Assembly: GCA_034506255.1 (NCBI GenBank)
Contig: JAPDPX010000012.1
Location: 62,001-126,000 of the forward strand
Direction: 5' to 3'
Length of the DNA: 64,000 bases
Origin: a candidate division KSB1 bacterium
Lineage (GTDB): Bacteria > Zhuqueibacterota > Zhuqueibacteria > Zhuqueibacterales > Zhuqueibacteraceae
In this document: positions 1 to 8,606 of the stretch, piece by piece
Layout of the letters: the number at the start of each line of letters is the position of its first letter
Position numbering within the stretch: position 1 is the stretch's first letter
Program-made: the position numbers and the translations under genes
The notes under the pieces: model-generated
The model's input: the letters and a program-made list of their open reading frames with translations, nothing else
What the model was told of the DNA's origin: nothing
Databases searched by the model: none

Positions 1-568
1 CTTTGGGCAGCTTGTCGGGGTTCAACGGCCGGACGTGGGAGAGATCATGCCGAATCCTGCCGGTTCGCAGCCACTGCTGCACGCCCTTCAGAAAAAAAGC
101 ATCGGTGAAATTTTCACTCCAGATCGTGCTGTAAGCCACGCCCATCTTGGTGAGGGAACCATTGAGATTCAACAGGCCGACCAGACCCGGCCATTGCCCG
201 CTCCAGTTGGCAACCGTCAAAATCGGGCCGCGATGATCGCGCAAACCCGCCAGCACATGATAACTGTACTGCCACACCGCTTCTGCCACAATCAGGGGTG
301 CCTCCGGTGGAACCCGTTGCAACACGTCCATGCCCATGCGTTGATTCCAGATGAATCCATGTCCCAGCGCAGGATTGTACTCATGCGCACGGATGACTTT
401 TGCACCCATTTCCTGCAAAGCGGCGACCAGGCGCTGCTCCATTGCCATTTGCGCCGGCCAGCAGGTTTGATTGGCAGCGAGACGCAAATCGCCGCTCGCG
501 ATCAAATAAACTTCTCCGCGTTTGCATCGCGGCGGTTTGCGCAACCGGGGAACAAGATAGGATTGCAT
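1..568 (-). CDS. L-fucose/L-arabinose isomerase-family protein (N-terminal part, runs off the window)
   Basis: An open frame starts at the ATG at 568-566 and stays open to base 1, giving about 189 residues. A GGAG ribosome-binding site lies at 577-580. The protein begins MQSYLVPRL, continues with EVYLIASGDLRLAANQ, and includes LIVAEAVWQYSYHV and ILTVANWSGQWPGLVGLLN. This resembles the N-terminal half of L-fucose isomerase-like enzymes (COG2407), which interconvert an aldose and its ketose using a divalent metal. The metal-binding C-terminal half lies outside the window, so substrate specificity cannot be judged. The nearby KDPG-type aldolase and aldo/keto reductase fit a deoxy-sugar or pentose catabolic setting. 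Family call from remembered similarity; the open frame itself is directly visible. Confidence 0.65.
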   Translation of the reverse strand, partial: MQSYLVPRLRKPPRCKRGEVYLIASGDLRLAANQTCWPAQMAMEQRLVAALQEMGAKVIRAHEYNPALGHGFIWNQRMGMDVLQRVPPEAPLIVAEAVWQYSYHVLAGLRDHRGPILTVANWSGQWPGLVGLLNLNGSLTKMGVAYSTIWSENFTDAFFLKGVQQWLRTGRIRHDLSHVRPLNPDKLPK

Positions 569-1064
569 TAGGGTCGCTCCACTTGGAATGAGACGTTGTC
601 CGGAAGTATGCCATTCGCTGTCACGGTTATGCTCTTTGGGTACGGCGGATTGCAACAGACTGCAAAGAAATTCCGCGCGACTGTCCCAAAGGAGCATCAT
701 GTGAAAGCGAAGGCCGGCACCCTGGGGAAAAGTCAAACACAGCCCCGCCCGCCCCACCGGGACGACGGGCTCCAGCACAAAAATACCCCCACGAAAACAG
801 AGATCCCTCGCGAAACCATTTCGCGAAATTTCTTTTGTGAAAAGAAGAAACCGATGTCTTGGTCAAACCGGCATTTTTTTTATTTCTTCCCCGCAGGGTC
901 TGGTGTTCGCGGTGGCGATCTTTTTCCTGGCACATGTGTTCCCCTTGAGTACGGCAGTTTGCAACGGACCGCGCGGTGATCCCGAAACAAACTTACCGGG
1001 GGATTTCATTTTCTTGGGAGAAAAGAAACCTCGTTTTCGTTCACGCCTGTGACTGCTCACAAAC
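569..1064. other. non-coding gap with a repeat fragment
   Basis: No credible gene is seen here. Bases 791-830 contain a short hairpin, CGCGAAA-CCA-TTTCGCG at 809-825, inside a stretch resembling the start of the dispersed repeat at 34122-34335 and 36897-37110. The open frames across this gap have no family resemblance and look like chance. Confidence 0.5.
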
Positions 1065-2057
1065 TTATTCGGCGGCTTCCATCAACTTCACCAGCCGAGA
1101 CAGGCTTTCCTCGTAGAGTTGCTGCAGTGCCGCCACCTCGGCCGCCGGCAGCGAAGCCAGTTCCACAGTATTCTCGATGGCCTGCTGCACTGTCTTGATG
1201 CCGGGGATGACGGTGGTAATCGCGGGAAAGCTGAGCACGAAGCTCAAGCTGAAAGCCACCGGTGTGAGTTGCAGGCGCTGCTGGATCTGCCAAACCGGTG
1301 CCAGCGCCTGTTCCGCCTCGGCCAGAAGCGCCGGGTTCAGGCGAAAATGCCGATGATCATCGGCGGGAAAACGGGTGTGACGGTTGAATTTGCCGGCGAG
1401 CAGACCGAACTGCAGCGGCATGCGCGCGATGATGCCGTAACCCTGTGCTGCAGCACGCGCCAGCAAACCGGTGGCGCGTTGATTGATGATGTTGAAGACG
1501 AGTTGCAGCCCGTCGCCCAGACCGCGCTGGAGCAGAAATTCCGCTTCCGGGAAAGGATTGAAGGTATTGAGGGAGACTCCCCAATAGCGAATTTTGCCCT
1601 GTTCCTGCAGGCGGATCATGGCCTCCAGGCATTCGCCGTTCTCCAAATGCGGCACTTTTGCGGAATGCAATTGGTAGTAGTCGATGGTGTCGCGCCGCAG
1701 CCGGCGCAGGCTGGCTTCGCATGCGGCAATAATGTGCGCGCGGGAATAATCGAGCACCAGGCGGTTCTCCCGATCCAGGCGGTGCCCGACTTTGGTGGCG
1801 ATCAGCATGTCAGGGCGGTTGCCGAAAGCCCGGCCGATCAGGGTTTCGGAATGTCCCAGCCCGTAGAAATCCGCGGTGTCGATGAAATTGACGCCACGCT
1901 CCGCCGCGGCATGAAGCGCGGCCAGCGATTCGGCATCATCCACTTTGCCCCAGCCAATGGGCCGGGAGCCGGCCATTGCCGGCCCACCAATGCCCCATGC
2001 ACCGAAACCGATCTCACTGACCTGCAAGTCCGTCTTGCCGAATTGTCGGAATTTCAT
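1065..2057 (-). CDS. aldo/keto reductase
   Basis: This encodes 330 residues of an NADPH-dependent aldo/keto reductase, a cytoplasmic (alpha/beta)8-barrel that reduces carbonyl groups or oxidises sugars. The N-terminus MKFRQFGKTDLQVSEIGFG is typical. The catalytic tetrad is visible: Asp in NFIDTADFYG, Tyr in DFYG, Lys in IATKVGH and His in YYQLHS. The C-terminal part has the cofactor region FPAITTVIPGIKTVQQAIEN. I chose the ATG at 2057 over an in-frame start 18 bases upstream because AGGAGAG sits about 8 bases before it. Next to a fucose isomerase-like gene it could be a sugar dehydrogenase (aldose/fucose dehydrogenases belong to this family), but the substrate cannot be read from sequence. 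Confidence 0.88.
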   Translation of the reverse strand: MKFRQFGKTDLQVSEIGFGAWGIGGPAMAGSRPIGWGKVDDAESLAALHAAAERGVNFIDTADFYGLGHSETLIGRAFGNRPDMLIATKVGHRLDRENRLVLDYSRAHIIAACEASLRRLRRDTIDYYQLHSAKVPHLENGECLEAMIRLQEQGKIRYWGVSLNTFNPFPEAEFLLQRGLGDGLQLVFNIINQRATGLLARAAAQGYGIIARMPLQFGLLAGKFNRHTRFPADDHRHFRLNPALLAEAEQALAPVWQIQQRLQLTPVAFSLSFVLSFPAITTVIPGIKTVQQAIENTVELASLPAAEVAALQQLYEESLSRLVKLMEAAE

Positions 2058-2577
2058 AGTAAGCTCTCCTCTCACTTGCTGACTGAACTTTGCATGTTGG
2101 TTGCTGTTGTCTGGAAGAGATGGTGTGTTCGCAAAACGCCGTCAGCAGTTAACTGTTTGTAGACAGACAGGGGAATCTTGCATGTCTTTAAGCTCCTTTG
2201 GCAAGTGGCCTGTGGAATTTCTCATGATCTGGCACGGCTTTTTGAAAAAGACCAAGCAGGTCGCTCCTGACGGAGTTGTCAGCGCGTTGGTCTGCGGAAT
2301 TTTTTCTGCACAACCCTTTGCGTGGTTGGGCATCACGATCAACTCCGCGGTCCCCGCGAAGAGGATCAAACTGGGTGTAAAATTCGGGAGAAATGGAAGT
2401 GTTGCCGGGGTTGCCTTGCTGCTGCGCACAGGTCAGTGGCCGGAAGTCACCAATTATTCCTTTGACAATTTCACGCACGGCGATATATTGCTGCAGCTCA
2501 AACGGGCGATTGCCGCGACAGCACAGCGAGGCGTCGGCTTTCCCGCAACACAATTCTGACCAGCAACGGATGGCATC
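2058..2577. other. non-coding gap holding dispersed repeat R1
   Basis: No gene is supported. Most of the gap is one copy of a dispersed repeat (2172-2390) that recurs in inverse orientation at 55154-55366. The remainder is the divergent upstream region of the aldo/keto reductase (minus) and the KDPG-type aldolase (plus). Confidence 0.6.
2172..2390 (+). repeat. dispersed intergenic repeat R1, copy a
   Basis: About 219 bases align with the reverse complement of 55154-55366. Shared blocks include GGAATCTTGC, TGTCTTTAA, CTCCTTTGG, AGTGGCCTG, GATCTGGC, GCGTGGT and AAAATTC in the same order and with near-equal spacing. Neither copy has a conserved reading frame. Confidence 0.75.
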
Positions 2578-3252
2578 ATGGCTCGCTTTGATCGCATGAC
2601 AGTTTTGCGCACCATGCTGGACAGTGGCTTGGTGCCGGTGTTCTATGAATCCCAGCCGGAGGTGGCGCAGAAAGTCGCCGCGGCCTGTTATGCCGGCGGC
2701 GCACGGCTGCTGGAATTCACCAACCGCGGCGAGGCCGCGTTGCCGGTGTTCACGCAACTGGCTGCCTTTGCCGCTGCCAATCTTCCGGAATTGATTTTGG
2801 GGGTCGGCTCGATTGTCGATGCGCCGACTGCCGGGTTGTTTATCGCGAGTGGCGCCAACTTTGTCGTGGGGCCGGTGTTCAATCCCGAAGTCGCCAGGCT
2901 GTGCAACCGGCGTAAGATCGCCTATTCACCGGGCTGCGGCAGTGTCAGTGAGATTTCGGCGGCCGAGGAATGGGGCGTGGAAATCGTGAAGATTTTTCCC
3001 GGGGCGCAAGTGGGTGGCCCGGCATTTGTGAAAGCCGTGCTCGGACCGATGCCGTGGACTCGCATCATGCCCACCGGCGGTGTCGAAGCCACGAAAGAAA
3101 GCGTGCAGGAATGGATCAAGGCCGGCACCGCCTGCCTGGGGATGGGCAGCAATCTCATTCGCAAAGAGCTGGTCAAAGCCGGCGACTTCGACACGATCCG
3201 TGACAACGTCAGTCAGGTGCTGGCCTGGATCGCGGCAGCCCGGGCCAAGTGA
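2578..3252 (+). CDS. eda: 2-dehydro-3-deoxyphosphogluconate (KDPG)-type aldolase
   Basis: This 224-residue protein is a class I aldolase of the KDPG/KHG family. It cleaves 2-keto-3-deoxy-6-phospho-sugar acids to pyruvate and glyceraldehyde 3-phosphate in the Entner-Doroudoff or uronate routes. The Schiff-base lysine is K138 in IVKIFPGA and the catalytic glutamate is E46 in LLEFTNRG. The pattern GVGSIVDAPTA then FVVGPVFNPEVA and IMPTGGV is characteristic. Length is normal for the family (about 205-225). It is transcribed alone on the plus strand and is followed by a clear rho-independent terminator at 3287-3318. It could instead act on the galactonate or 4-hydroxy-2-oxoglutarate analogue; sequence does not separate these. 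Confidence 0.88.
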   Translation: MARFDRMTVLRTMLDSGLVPVFYESQPEVAQKVAAACYAGGARLLEFTNRGEAALPVFTQLAAFAAANLPELILGVGSIVDAPTAGLFIASGANFVVGPVFNPEVARLCNRRKIAYSPGCGSVSEISAAEEWGVEIVKIFPGAQVGGPAFVKAVLGPMPWTRIMPTGGVEATKESVQEWIKAGTACLGMGSNLIRKELVKAGDFDTIRDNVSQVLAWIAAARAK

Positions 3253-3286
3253 GGCATGCCAACGCCCGCAGGATGAAATTGACATT

Positions 3287-3318
3287 CGCCGGGGCCGCAC
3301 ACCTGCCCCCGGCGTTTT
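3287..3318 (+). terminator. rho-independent terminator after the KDPG-type aldolase
   Basis: The inverted repeat CGCCGGGG / CCCCGGCG (8-bp GC-rich stem, 12-base loop) is followed at once by TTTT. It sits 35 bases after the aldolase stop codon. Confidence 0.75.
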
Positions 3319-3369
3319 CCACGTCTCTGTATTGATCTGCAAGGCATCAAAGTATGACGGTATTGCCCC

Positions 3370-4017
3370 TCACGCCAGTCCCGCTGCCGCGAGCGCCTTC
3401 TCCACCTCCTGCAGAAACGCCTTCTTGCCGGCGGGCGAGCGGATGTCCAGCTTGTCGGCCGCGATTTGGTGAATGGGAATGCCGTACTTCTTCTCACACA
3501 CCAGCGGGAAGGTGGAGTAATAGGCATTCAATCCCGCCAGAAATGCTTCATCGATGCCGCGCTCTTCGGCGCGGCCGCGCCGGCGGATGCGCTCGAGCAG
3601 GGTTGACACCTGCTCGACGCTCAGCATCAGAATGAGATCGGGATGCTGCAGATCCCGCTGCAGCCGGTGGAAGTATTCAAAATACAAATCCAGCTCGCGA
3701 TTGTCCATGCAGCCCAGGCCATGCAGATATTTGGCGAAGATTTCCGGATCTTCGTACAGCGTGCGGTCTTGAATGCAGCTTTTGGGCACAGTCCGGATCA
3801 GTTCATGATGCTCGACACGACGGATGAGAAACTCGAGCTGCAAAGTGAACGACCAGCGCCGCATGTCGGCATAGTAGTCCTTCAGAAAACGATTGTCGAT
3901 CACCGGCTCATCGAACAGTTCGAAATCAAAATGCTGGCTGATGAGTTTGGCGGCGGTGGTTTTGCCGGCGCCGATGTTGCCGGCCATCGCCAGGAACAGC
4001 TTTTTGGCGGAAGTCAT
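3370..4017 (-). CDS. deoxynucleoside kinase (dAK/dGK family)
   Basis: This 215-residue cytoplasmic enzyme phosphorylates deoxynucleosides with ATP for nucleotide salvage. The P-loop GNIGAGKTT is at residues 13-21. The substrate-site glutamate lies in FDEPVIDN, the conserved DRT variant of the DRS motif in QDRTLYED, and the arginine-rich LID in RIRRRGRAEE. Length matches bacterial dAK/dGK proteins. AAAGG lies upstream of the ATG at 4017. The gene converges on the aldolase, with the terminator between them. Base specificity (A, G or C/T) is not evident. Confidence 0.85.
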   Translation of the reverse strand: MTSAKKLFLAMAGNIGAGKTTAAKLISQHFDFELFDEPVIDNRFLKDYYADMRRWSFTLQLEFLIRRVEHHELIRTVPKSCIQDRTLYEDPEIFAKYLHGLGCMDNRELDLYFEYFHRLQRDLQHPDLILMLSVEQVSTLLERIRRRGRAEERGIDEAFLAGLNAYYSTFPLVCEKKYGIPIHQIAADKLDIRSPAGKKAFLQEVEKALAAAGLA

Positions 4018-4655
4018 GCCTGCCTTTCCAAAGTGAAAATGCCATCATTACCACAAAAATGCCCTGGTGCGGCTCTCCCGTCTGCTGTGTTGGCAGAAAA
4101 GAAGTCTGTACTCCGTTTTCATCCCGATGGGTGCCCATACGGGCATGGCAATTACGCAGCAGACCTTCAGGATCGGCGCTTGTGGGCACTACTGCGAAAG
4201 GTCATTTTCATTCTGATGGGTGCCGCGTTACGATTTATCTACACAAATCAAAATAGAACCTTAAAATAAAATTGCAAAAGCTAAACTGAATGTGTGCCAA
4301 CGGACTGATCATTGTCATGGTGCTGTCATCTGTCAACTGTGAGCGTTTCTCAAAAATGGGGGGATAATTCATTCAATTTACCAGTATGACTCTGCGGCGC
4401 GCCAACCAAGCAAGAATTCCCGGCAATGGTCTGCGATACAAAGCGATTATCGCACACCTTCAGGCTGTTTGACAAGTGTTGAATCCGAAAACCCGGGGGC
4501 AAACAAAACAGCAAGCAAAATCCCTCAACAGAGACTTTTTGTCCAAAGAGCGCTGCCCCGCCATTACCGGAGCTTGAACAACAGCGGGAGTTCGGGCAAT
4601 CTCCGGCTCTGCTGGTGCGGGGTTCATTTCAGACGAACACAATCAGCGGGCGAAA
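4018..4655. other. non-coding gap with dispersed repeat R3
   Basis: No gene is supported. Bases 4114-4227 hold two tandem versions of repeat R3 in inverse orientation. The rest (4228-4655) is AT-richer and lies upstream of the GH9 gene, so it probably contains its promoter. TTGACA occurs at 4469-4474, but no convincing -10 follows. Confidence 0.5.
4114..4227 (-). repeat. dispersed repeat R3, copies a1 and a2 in tandem
   Basis: Read on the minus strand, 4227-4183 gives CGCGGCACCCATCAGAATG, then AAAATGACCTTTCGCAGTAG. This nearly equals 34529-34570 and 49415-49457. A second, more diverged version (GGCACCCATCGGGATGAAAA) follows at 4114-4155. Confidence 0.7.
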
Positions 4656-6476
4656 ATGCAAATCAACCAGTGGCTGGCACTCCATCTCCCGGCTATCGCA
4701 CTGCTGGCCATTGCCGCGCCCGGGGTGCTGGCCGCGGACAAAACCGTGTATCTTCGCGCCAACCAAATCGGCTATCTGCCGGAAGATGACAAGATCGCGA
4801 TTGCATTTGCGCAGCACTCGCTGGCGCGCAGCCGCTTCGAGATCATCGATGCCGCCACCGGCAAGCGCGTGTGGGGGCCGCAAACAGTCGGCGAAAATGC
4901 CGGTGCGTACGGCAATTTCGCCTTTCACTACCGCCTGGATTTCACCGCCCTGCGGAAAGCCGGCCGCTACAAAGTGCGACTCAGCGGTACGACCTTCGAG
5001 TCATTACCCTTCAATATCGAACCGGAAGCCTACAACCAGCACCATGAGCTGCTGCTCGCCTACCTGCGCCAGCAGCGCTGCGGGTACAATCCCTTTCTCG
5101 ACGAAGTTTGTCACCGCAAAGACGGCCGCACCATGGATGGCCCGATGCCGGACAGCACCTTCATCGAGGTGAGCGGCGGCTGGCATGATGCCGGCGACTA
5201 TCTGCGCTATTTGCTCACTTCCAGCAATGCCGTTTGCCGCCTGCTCTTTTCCTACCGTGAAAATAAAGGCAAATTTCAGGACGCCTATGATGCCCTCGGC
5301 CACCCCCGGCCCAACGGCATCCCCGACATTCTCGATGAAGCCAGATGGGGCCTGGATTGGATGTTGAAAATGCATCCCGCGCCCGATCAGCTCTTCCATC
5401 AAATCGCGGATGATCGTGATCACCTGGGTTGGGACTTGCCGCATGAGGACACCTCGGACTATGGCTGGGGGCCGGGCAGCTATCGCGTGGTCTACTACGC
5501 CACCGGCAAGCCGCAGGGGTTGGGGCAATATCAAAACACTTCCACCGGCATTGCCAATCTTGCCGGCCGTTATGCCGCGGCCATGGCCATGGCTGCCGAC
5601 ATTTGGCAAGACGACTTGAAGGATGCCGCGTTTGCGGGGCAATGCCTCAAAGCCGGGAGGGAAGTTTATGAGATGGGCAAACGCCAGCCCGGATCGTGTG
5701 AAGGCGTGCCGTGCCGCGCGCCTTATCGCTATTATGAAAAAACCTGGGCGGATGACATGGAATGGGGCGCGGCGGAGCTGTTCAAAGTGACGCGTGCGCC
5801 CTCCTATCTCGAAGAGGCAAAAAAATTCGCCCGCCTCATCAACACCATCTCCTGGATGGGTGCGGACACTGCCAATCACTACGAGTATTATCCCTTCGTC
5901 AATCTCGGACATTATGCCCTGTATCCGCTGGTGGACAGGGCCTGGCAAGACACACTCGCGGGTTATTATCGCCACGGTCTCGAGGCGGTTCTGCGGCGCG
6001 CCCGGCAAAATCCCTACCGTATGGGCGTGCCCTTCATTTGGTGTTCGTTCAACCTGGTGACGGATTTCATCGCGCATGGCCTGGCTTATGAGAAAATGAC
6101 CGGTGACCGGCAGTATCATCAATTCATTTTGGAGAATCGCGACTGGCTGCTGGGCCGCAATCCCTGGGGCATCAGTGCTTTCGTCGGCATGCCAGCGCAG
6201 GGTGGCAACACACCGCAATTCCCCCACAGCGTGATTGCCGACAAAACCGGTCGACCGATCATTGGCGGCTTGAATGATGGTCCCGTGTACGCCAGCATCT
6301 TCAAGAGCCTGAAAGGCATTCGCCTCTCGCGTGAGGATCCCTATGCGGCATTTCAATCAGAGCTGGTGGTCTATCACGACGACCGCTGGGATTATTCCAC
6401 CAACGAGCCGATCATGGACGGCACTGCCAATGCTTCGTTTTTCCTGGCACATTTCGCGCGTGACGGCGCCCGCTGA
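4656..6476 (+). CDS. glycoside hydrolase family 9 endoglucanase (secreted)
   Basis: This 606-residue cellulase-type enzyme is likely an inverting endo-beta-1,4-glucanase. Residues 1-26 form a signal peptide ending VLA. An Ig-like CelD N-terminal domain spans about 30-120 (VYLRANQIGYLPEDDKIAIAF). The GH9 (alpha/alpha)6 barrel follows, with the catalytic-base motif GGWHDAGDY (DAGD at 178-181), the RNPW segment DWLLGRNPWGIS, and the C-terminal acid region YSTNEPIMDGTA with E584. The N-E-P-I-M-D-G-T sequence is a minor variant of the usual N-E-V pattern. No C-terminal sorting domain is present, so it is probably periplasmic or exported another way. It lies just upstream of a NodB-family gene on the same strand, with 37 bases between the stop and my chosen start. 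Confidence 0.9.
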   Translation: MQINQWLALHLPAIALLAIAAPGVLAADKTVYLRANQIGYLPEDDKIAIAFAQHSLARSRFEIIDAATGKRVWGPQTVGENAGAYGNFAFHYRLDFTALRKAGRYKVRLSGTTFESLPFNIEPEAYNQHHELLLAYLRQQRCGYNPFLDEVCHRKDGRTMDGPMPDSTFIEVSGGWHDAGDYLRYLLTSSNAVCRLLFSYRENKGKFQDAYDALGHPRPNGIPDILDEARWGLDWMLKMHPAPDQLFHQIADDRDHLGWDLPHEDTSDYGWGPGSYRVVYYATGKPQGLGQYQNTSTGIANLAGRYAAAMAMAADIWQDDLKDAAFAGQCLKAGREVYEMGKRQPGSCEGVPCRAPYRYYEKTWADDMEWGAAELFKVTRAPSYLEEAKKFARLINTISWMGADTANHYEYYPFVNLGHYALYPLVDRAWQDTLAGYYRHGLEAVLRRARQNPYRMGVPFIWCSFNLVTDFIAHGLAYEKMTGDRQYHQFILENRDWLLGRNPWGISAFVGMPAQGGNTPQFPHSVIADKTGRPIIGGLNDGPVYASIFKSLKGIRLSREDPYAAFQSELVVYHDDRWDYSTNEPIMDGTANASFFLAHFARDGAR

Positions 6477-6513
6477 CCGCCGGCCGTGCGCGGCGCAACG
6501 GTGTGATGGCAGG

Positions 6514-7437
6514 ATGCAACCGCGCCGCCCTGCCGCCTCCGGTCGCAGCCGCCCGGCCATCACTGCACGAAATCAGCGCGTGGCGATCGGTGCCGGCACG
6601 GGCATTGTCCTGCTGTTGCTGCTCTCCTGCCATACCGCGGGACAGCAACAGCAAAGGAACTTTGTGTATGATCGGGGCGGCATCATTCGTGGCGACCGTG
6701 CCCGCAAAGACCTGGCACTCGTTTTCACCGGCGACAGTTTTGCCGGGGGCGGAGAGCACATTCGGCAAACGCTGAAGCGGCACCAGGTCAAAGCTTCGTT
6801 CTTTTTCACCGGCAGGTTCTACCGCCGGATTGATCTGCGCCGGCTCATCGAAAATTTGGCGGCAGACGGGCATTACCTGGGTGCGCATTCGGATGCGCAC
6901 CTGCTTTATTGCTCCTGGGAAAAGCGCGACAGTTTGCTGGTCACCCGCCAACAATTCGAAGCCGATCTCGCCGCAAATTATCGCGAGATGGAAAAATTCG
7001 GCATCCACACAGCCCGCGCAAAATATTTTCTTCCGCCATATGAATGGTACAACGAGACAATCAGTGCCTGGGCCGGGGCCCGGGGGTTGACGCTGGTAAA
7101 TTTCACACCCGGCACCCGCACCCAGGCGGATTATACTCATCCCGCAATGGGAGCACGCTACCTTTCCAGTGCAAAAATTTGGGAAAGCATTTGGGAGTAT
7201 GAGCGCAAGGATCCCGCGGGATTGAATGGCTTTATCTTGCTGCTTCACCTCGGCGCCGACCCCCGCCGCACCGACAAATTTTATTTGCGGCTCGATGCTT
7301 TGCTGACCGCGCTGCGCGAGAAAGGATACCGCTGCCGGCGCATCGACGAGTTGCTCGAGGAAGGAAGACGTTACGCGAGCCTTTGCCCGGTCGCCGATTT
7401 CATAAAAACACGGCTTGCCCTTCTTTGTGGTGGATGA
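6514..7437 (+). CDS. NodB-family polysaccharide deacetylase-like lipoprotein
   Basis: The frame from ATG 6514 gives 307 residues. After a basic N-terminus there is a hydrophobic run, GTGIVLLLLLSCHTAG, with a lipobox (LLSC), so a lipid-anchored envelope protein is likely. The NodB fold is indicated by LALVFTGDSF (in place of the canonical TFDDG), SFFFTGRF, the metal-binding GAHSDAH motif and FLPPYEWYN. Linkage to a GH9 gene recurs in Bacteroidetes-type genomes as I recall, which suggests removal of acetyl or acyl groups from a plant polysaccharide. The frame extends further upstream into the GH9 gene; I prefer 6514 because it avoids that overlap and gives a signal sequence. The ribosome-binding site is weak. 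Confidence 0.75.
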   Translation: MQPRRPAASGRSRPAITARNQRVAIGAGTGIVLLLLLSCHTAGQQQQRNFVYDRGGIIRGDRARKDLALVFTGDSFAGGGEHIRQTLKRHQVKASFFFTGRFYRRIDLRRLIENLAADGHYLGAHSDAHLLYCSWEKRDSLLVTRQQFEADLAANYREMEKFGIHTARAKYFLPPYEWYNETISAWAGARGLTLVNFTPGTRTQADYTHPAMGARYLSSAKIWESIWEYERKDPAGLNGFILLLHLGADPRRTDKFYLRLDALLTALREKGYRCRRIDELLEEGRRYASLCPVADFIKTRLALLCGG

Positions 7438-7931
7438 GTGATGCCGGAGTTTTGCCGTCTCGTGCCTGCCGGGCTCTCGTGACTGGGAAGGACCGAACAG
7501 ATCAGCAGCCGGGCAAATGGGCATGGCAGGCGAAGGGATGACACCCTGGCACGGCCGCGGAAGCAGCGGCGAGACACGGCAGCGCGGGATACGCCGAGAT
7601 GCCACGCCGTGCAGACTCAAACCGGCCAGCCAGAGGGCGTCTTTTACAAAAACAATTGAAAACCATTTCCCGCAATTGCCATCTTCACGGGAGCAAAACC
7701 TGCCAAGTGGGTGAGATATCGGCCGGGCAGGTTGCCGGACAACCTGCAAAAGTTTGCGCTTGAACGGAAATTGTATGAATGTCTGGCCGCTTGCAGAACT
7801 CCACCGCCCGGCCGTTCCTGATTCGAGGCAACCTTGACCAAATCCTTCTTGCCGGAGATTTCATTCTCGCCACTTCCGCCGTTTCCCGCAACACCGGCGG
7901 GCAAAATTCCCCTGTGCCTGCTGCCCTTCGG
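7438..7931. other. convergent intergenic gap with a hairpin
   Basis: No gene is supported. The gap separates convergent genes. A perfect hairpin, GCAGGTTG-CCGGA-CAACCTGC, lies at 7727-7747 but has no T-run on either side, so it is not a convincing intrinsic terminator. Nothing else was recognised. Confidence 0.5.
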
Positions 7932-8600
7932 CTACAAGCGTGTCGCGCCCTCGATGCTCACCTGCACGGAATCGACACCGGGCTCGCCCGGCGTCAACGC
8001 ACGAAAGGCACTGGCAAAAAGCCTTGCCGGCCCGGAAAGCCCCTCCACCCGCCAAGGCTGCTGATAGGGCGGAGAATTGTCGACTCCCAACAATGTGCTG
8101 CCCACGCGAAACTCCACGCGCTCGATGCCGTTGGGATGACTCGCCAACGCTTCGATCACGACCGTGCCCAGTCCGGGGAGGAAGGCTTCGGACAGAGGAC
8201 GGACAATCTTCACCAACGGCCGCTCCACCGCGACCACCGTGACCGTCACCGCCCCTTCCGCCTCCGCCTCTTTGTCGTCGCGAACTTTGACGGTGATGCG
8301 ATAAGCACCAGCGGCGGCGGGAGCAGTCCAGCGCACGCTGCTGCCAGTGGTGGAAGAGAGCATGCCGGCGGCAGCGTTCCAGCTGATGGCAAGCGTTCCA
8401 CCTTCCGGATCATGCGCTTCGACCTTGATGGTGGTGGTATCAGCCGGCGCCAGCGCTTCGCGCAGAGCGACGAGACGATCGATGACCGGCGCTTGGTTGC
8501 TGTCGATCAGCTCGCCCAGCTCTTTACATCCCCCCAAAATGCCGAGCGCGAACCAGGCCACGGCACCGATCTGCAGTGGCAGGATGATTTTCGCTTTCAT
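7932..8600 (-). CDS. lipoprotein with Ig-like (PKD/cadherin-type) domains
   Basis: This 222-residue protein begins MKAKIILPLQIGAVAWF and has a lipobox ILGGC near residue 25. Two beta-sandwich segments are suggested: one around residues 36-127 (VEAHDPEGGTLAISWNAAAG ... YRITVKVRDDKEAEAEGAVTV), resembling PKD or Big-type repeats, and a second around 130-215 (VKIVRPLSEAFLPGLGTVVI ... VEFRVGSTLLGVDNSPPY), the bacterial Ig-like pattern often found in surface-exposed proteins. No catalytic motif is seen. It is the last gene of a four-gene minus-strand set (10454 to 7932); its start lies 6 bases after the stop of the gene before it. Confidence 0.6.
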   Translation of the reverse strand: MKAKIILPLQIGAVAWFALGILGGCKELGELIDSNQAPVIDRLVALREALAPADTTTIKVEAHDPEGGTLAISWNAAAGMLSSTTGSSVRWTAPAAAGAYRITVKVRDDKEAEAEGAVTVTVVAVERPLVKIVRPLSEAFLPGLGTVVIEALASHPNGIERVEFRVGSTLLGVDNSPPYQQPWRVEGLSGPARLFASAFRALTPGEPGVDSVQVSIEGATRL

Positions 8601-8606
8601 ATCGCC

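Noticed and set aside
4469..4474. TTGACA as a -35 box for the GH9 gene
   Set aside because: No -10 element at a proper distance; one hexamer is not evidence.
7727..7747. Perfect hairpin as a bidirectional terminator
   Set aside because: No T-run on either strand; recorded only as a hairpin in the gap.
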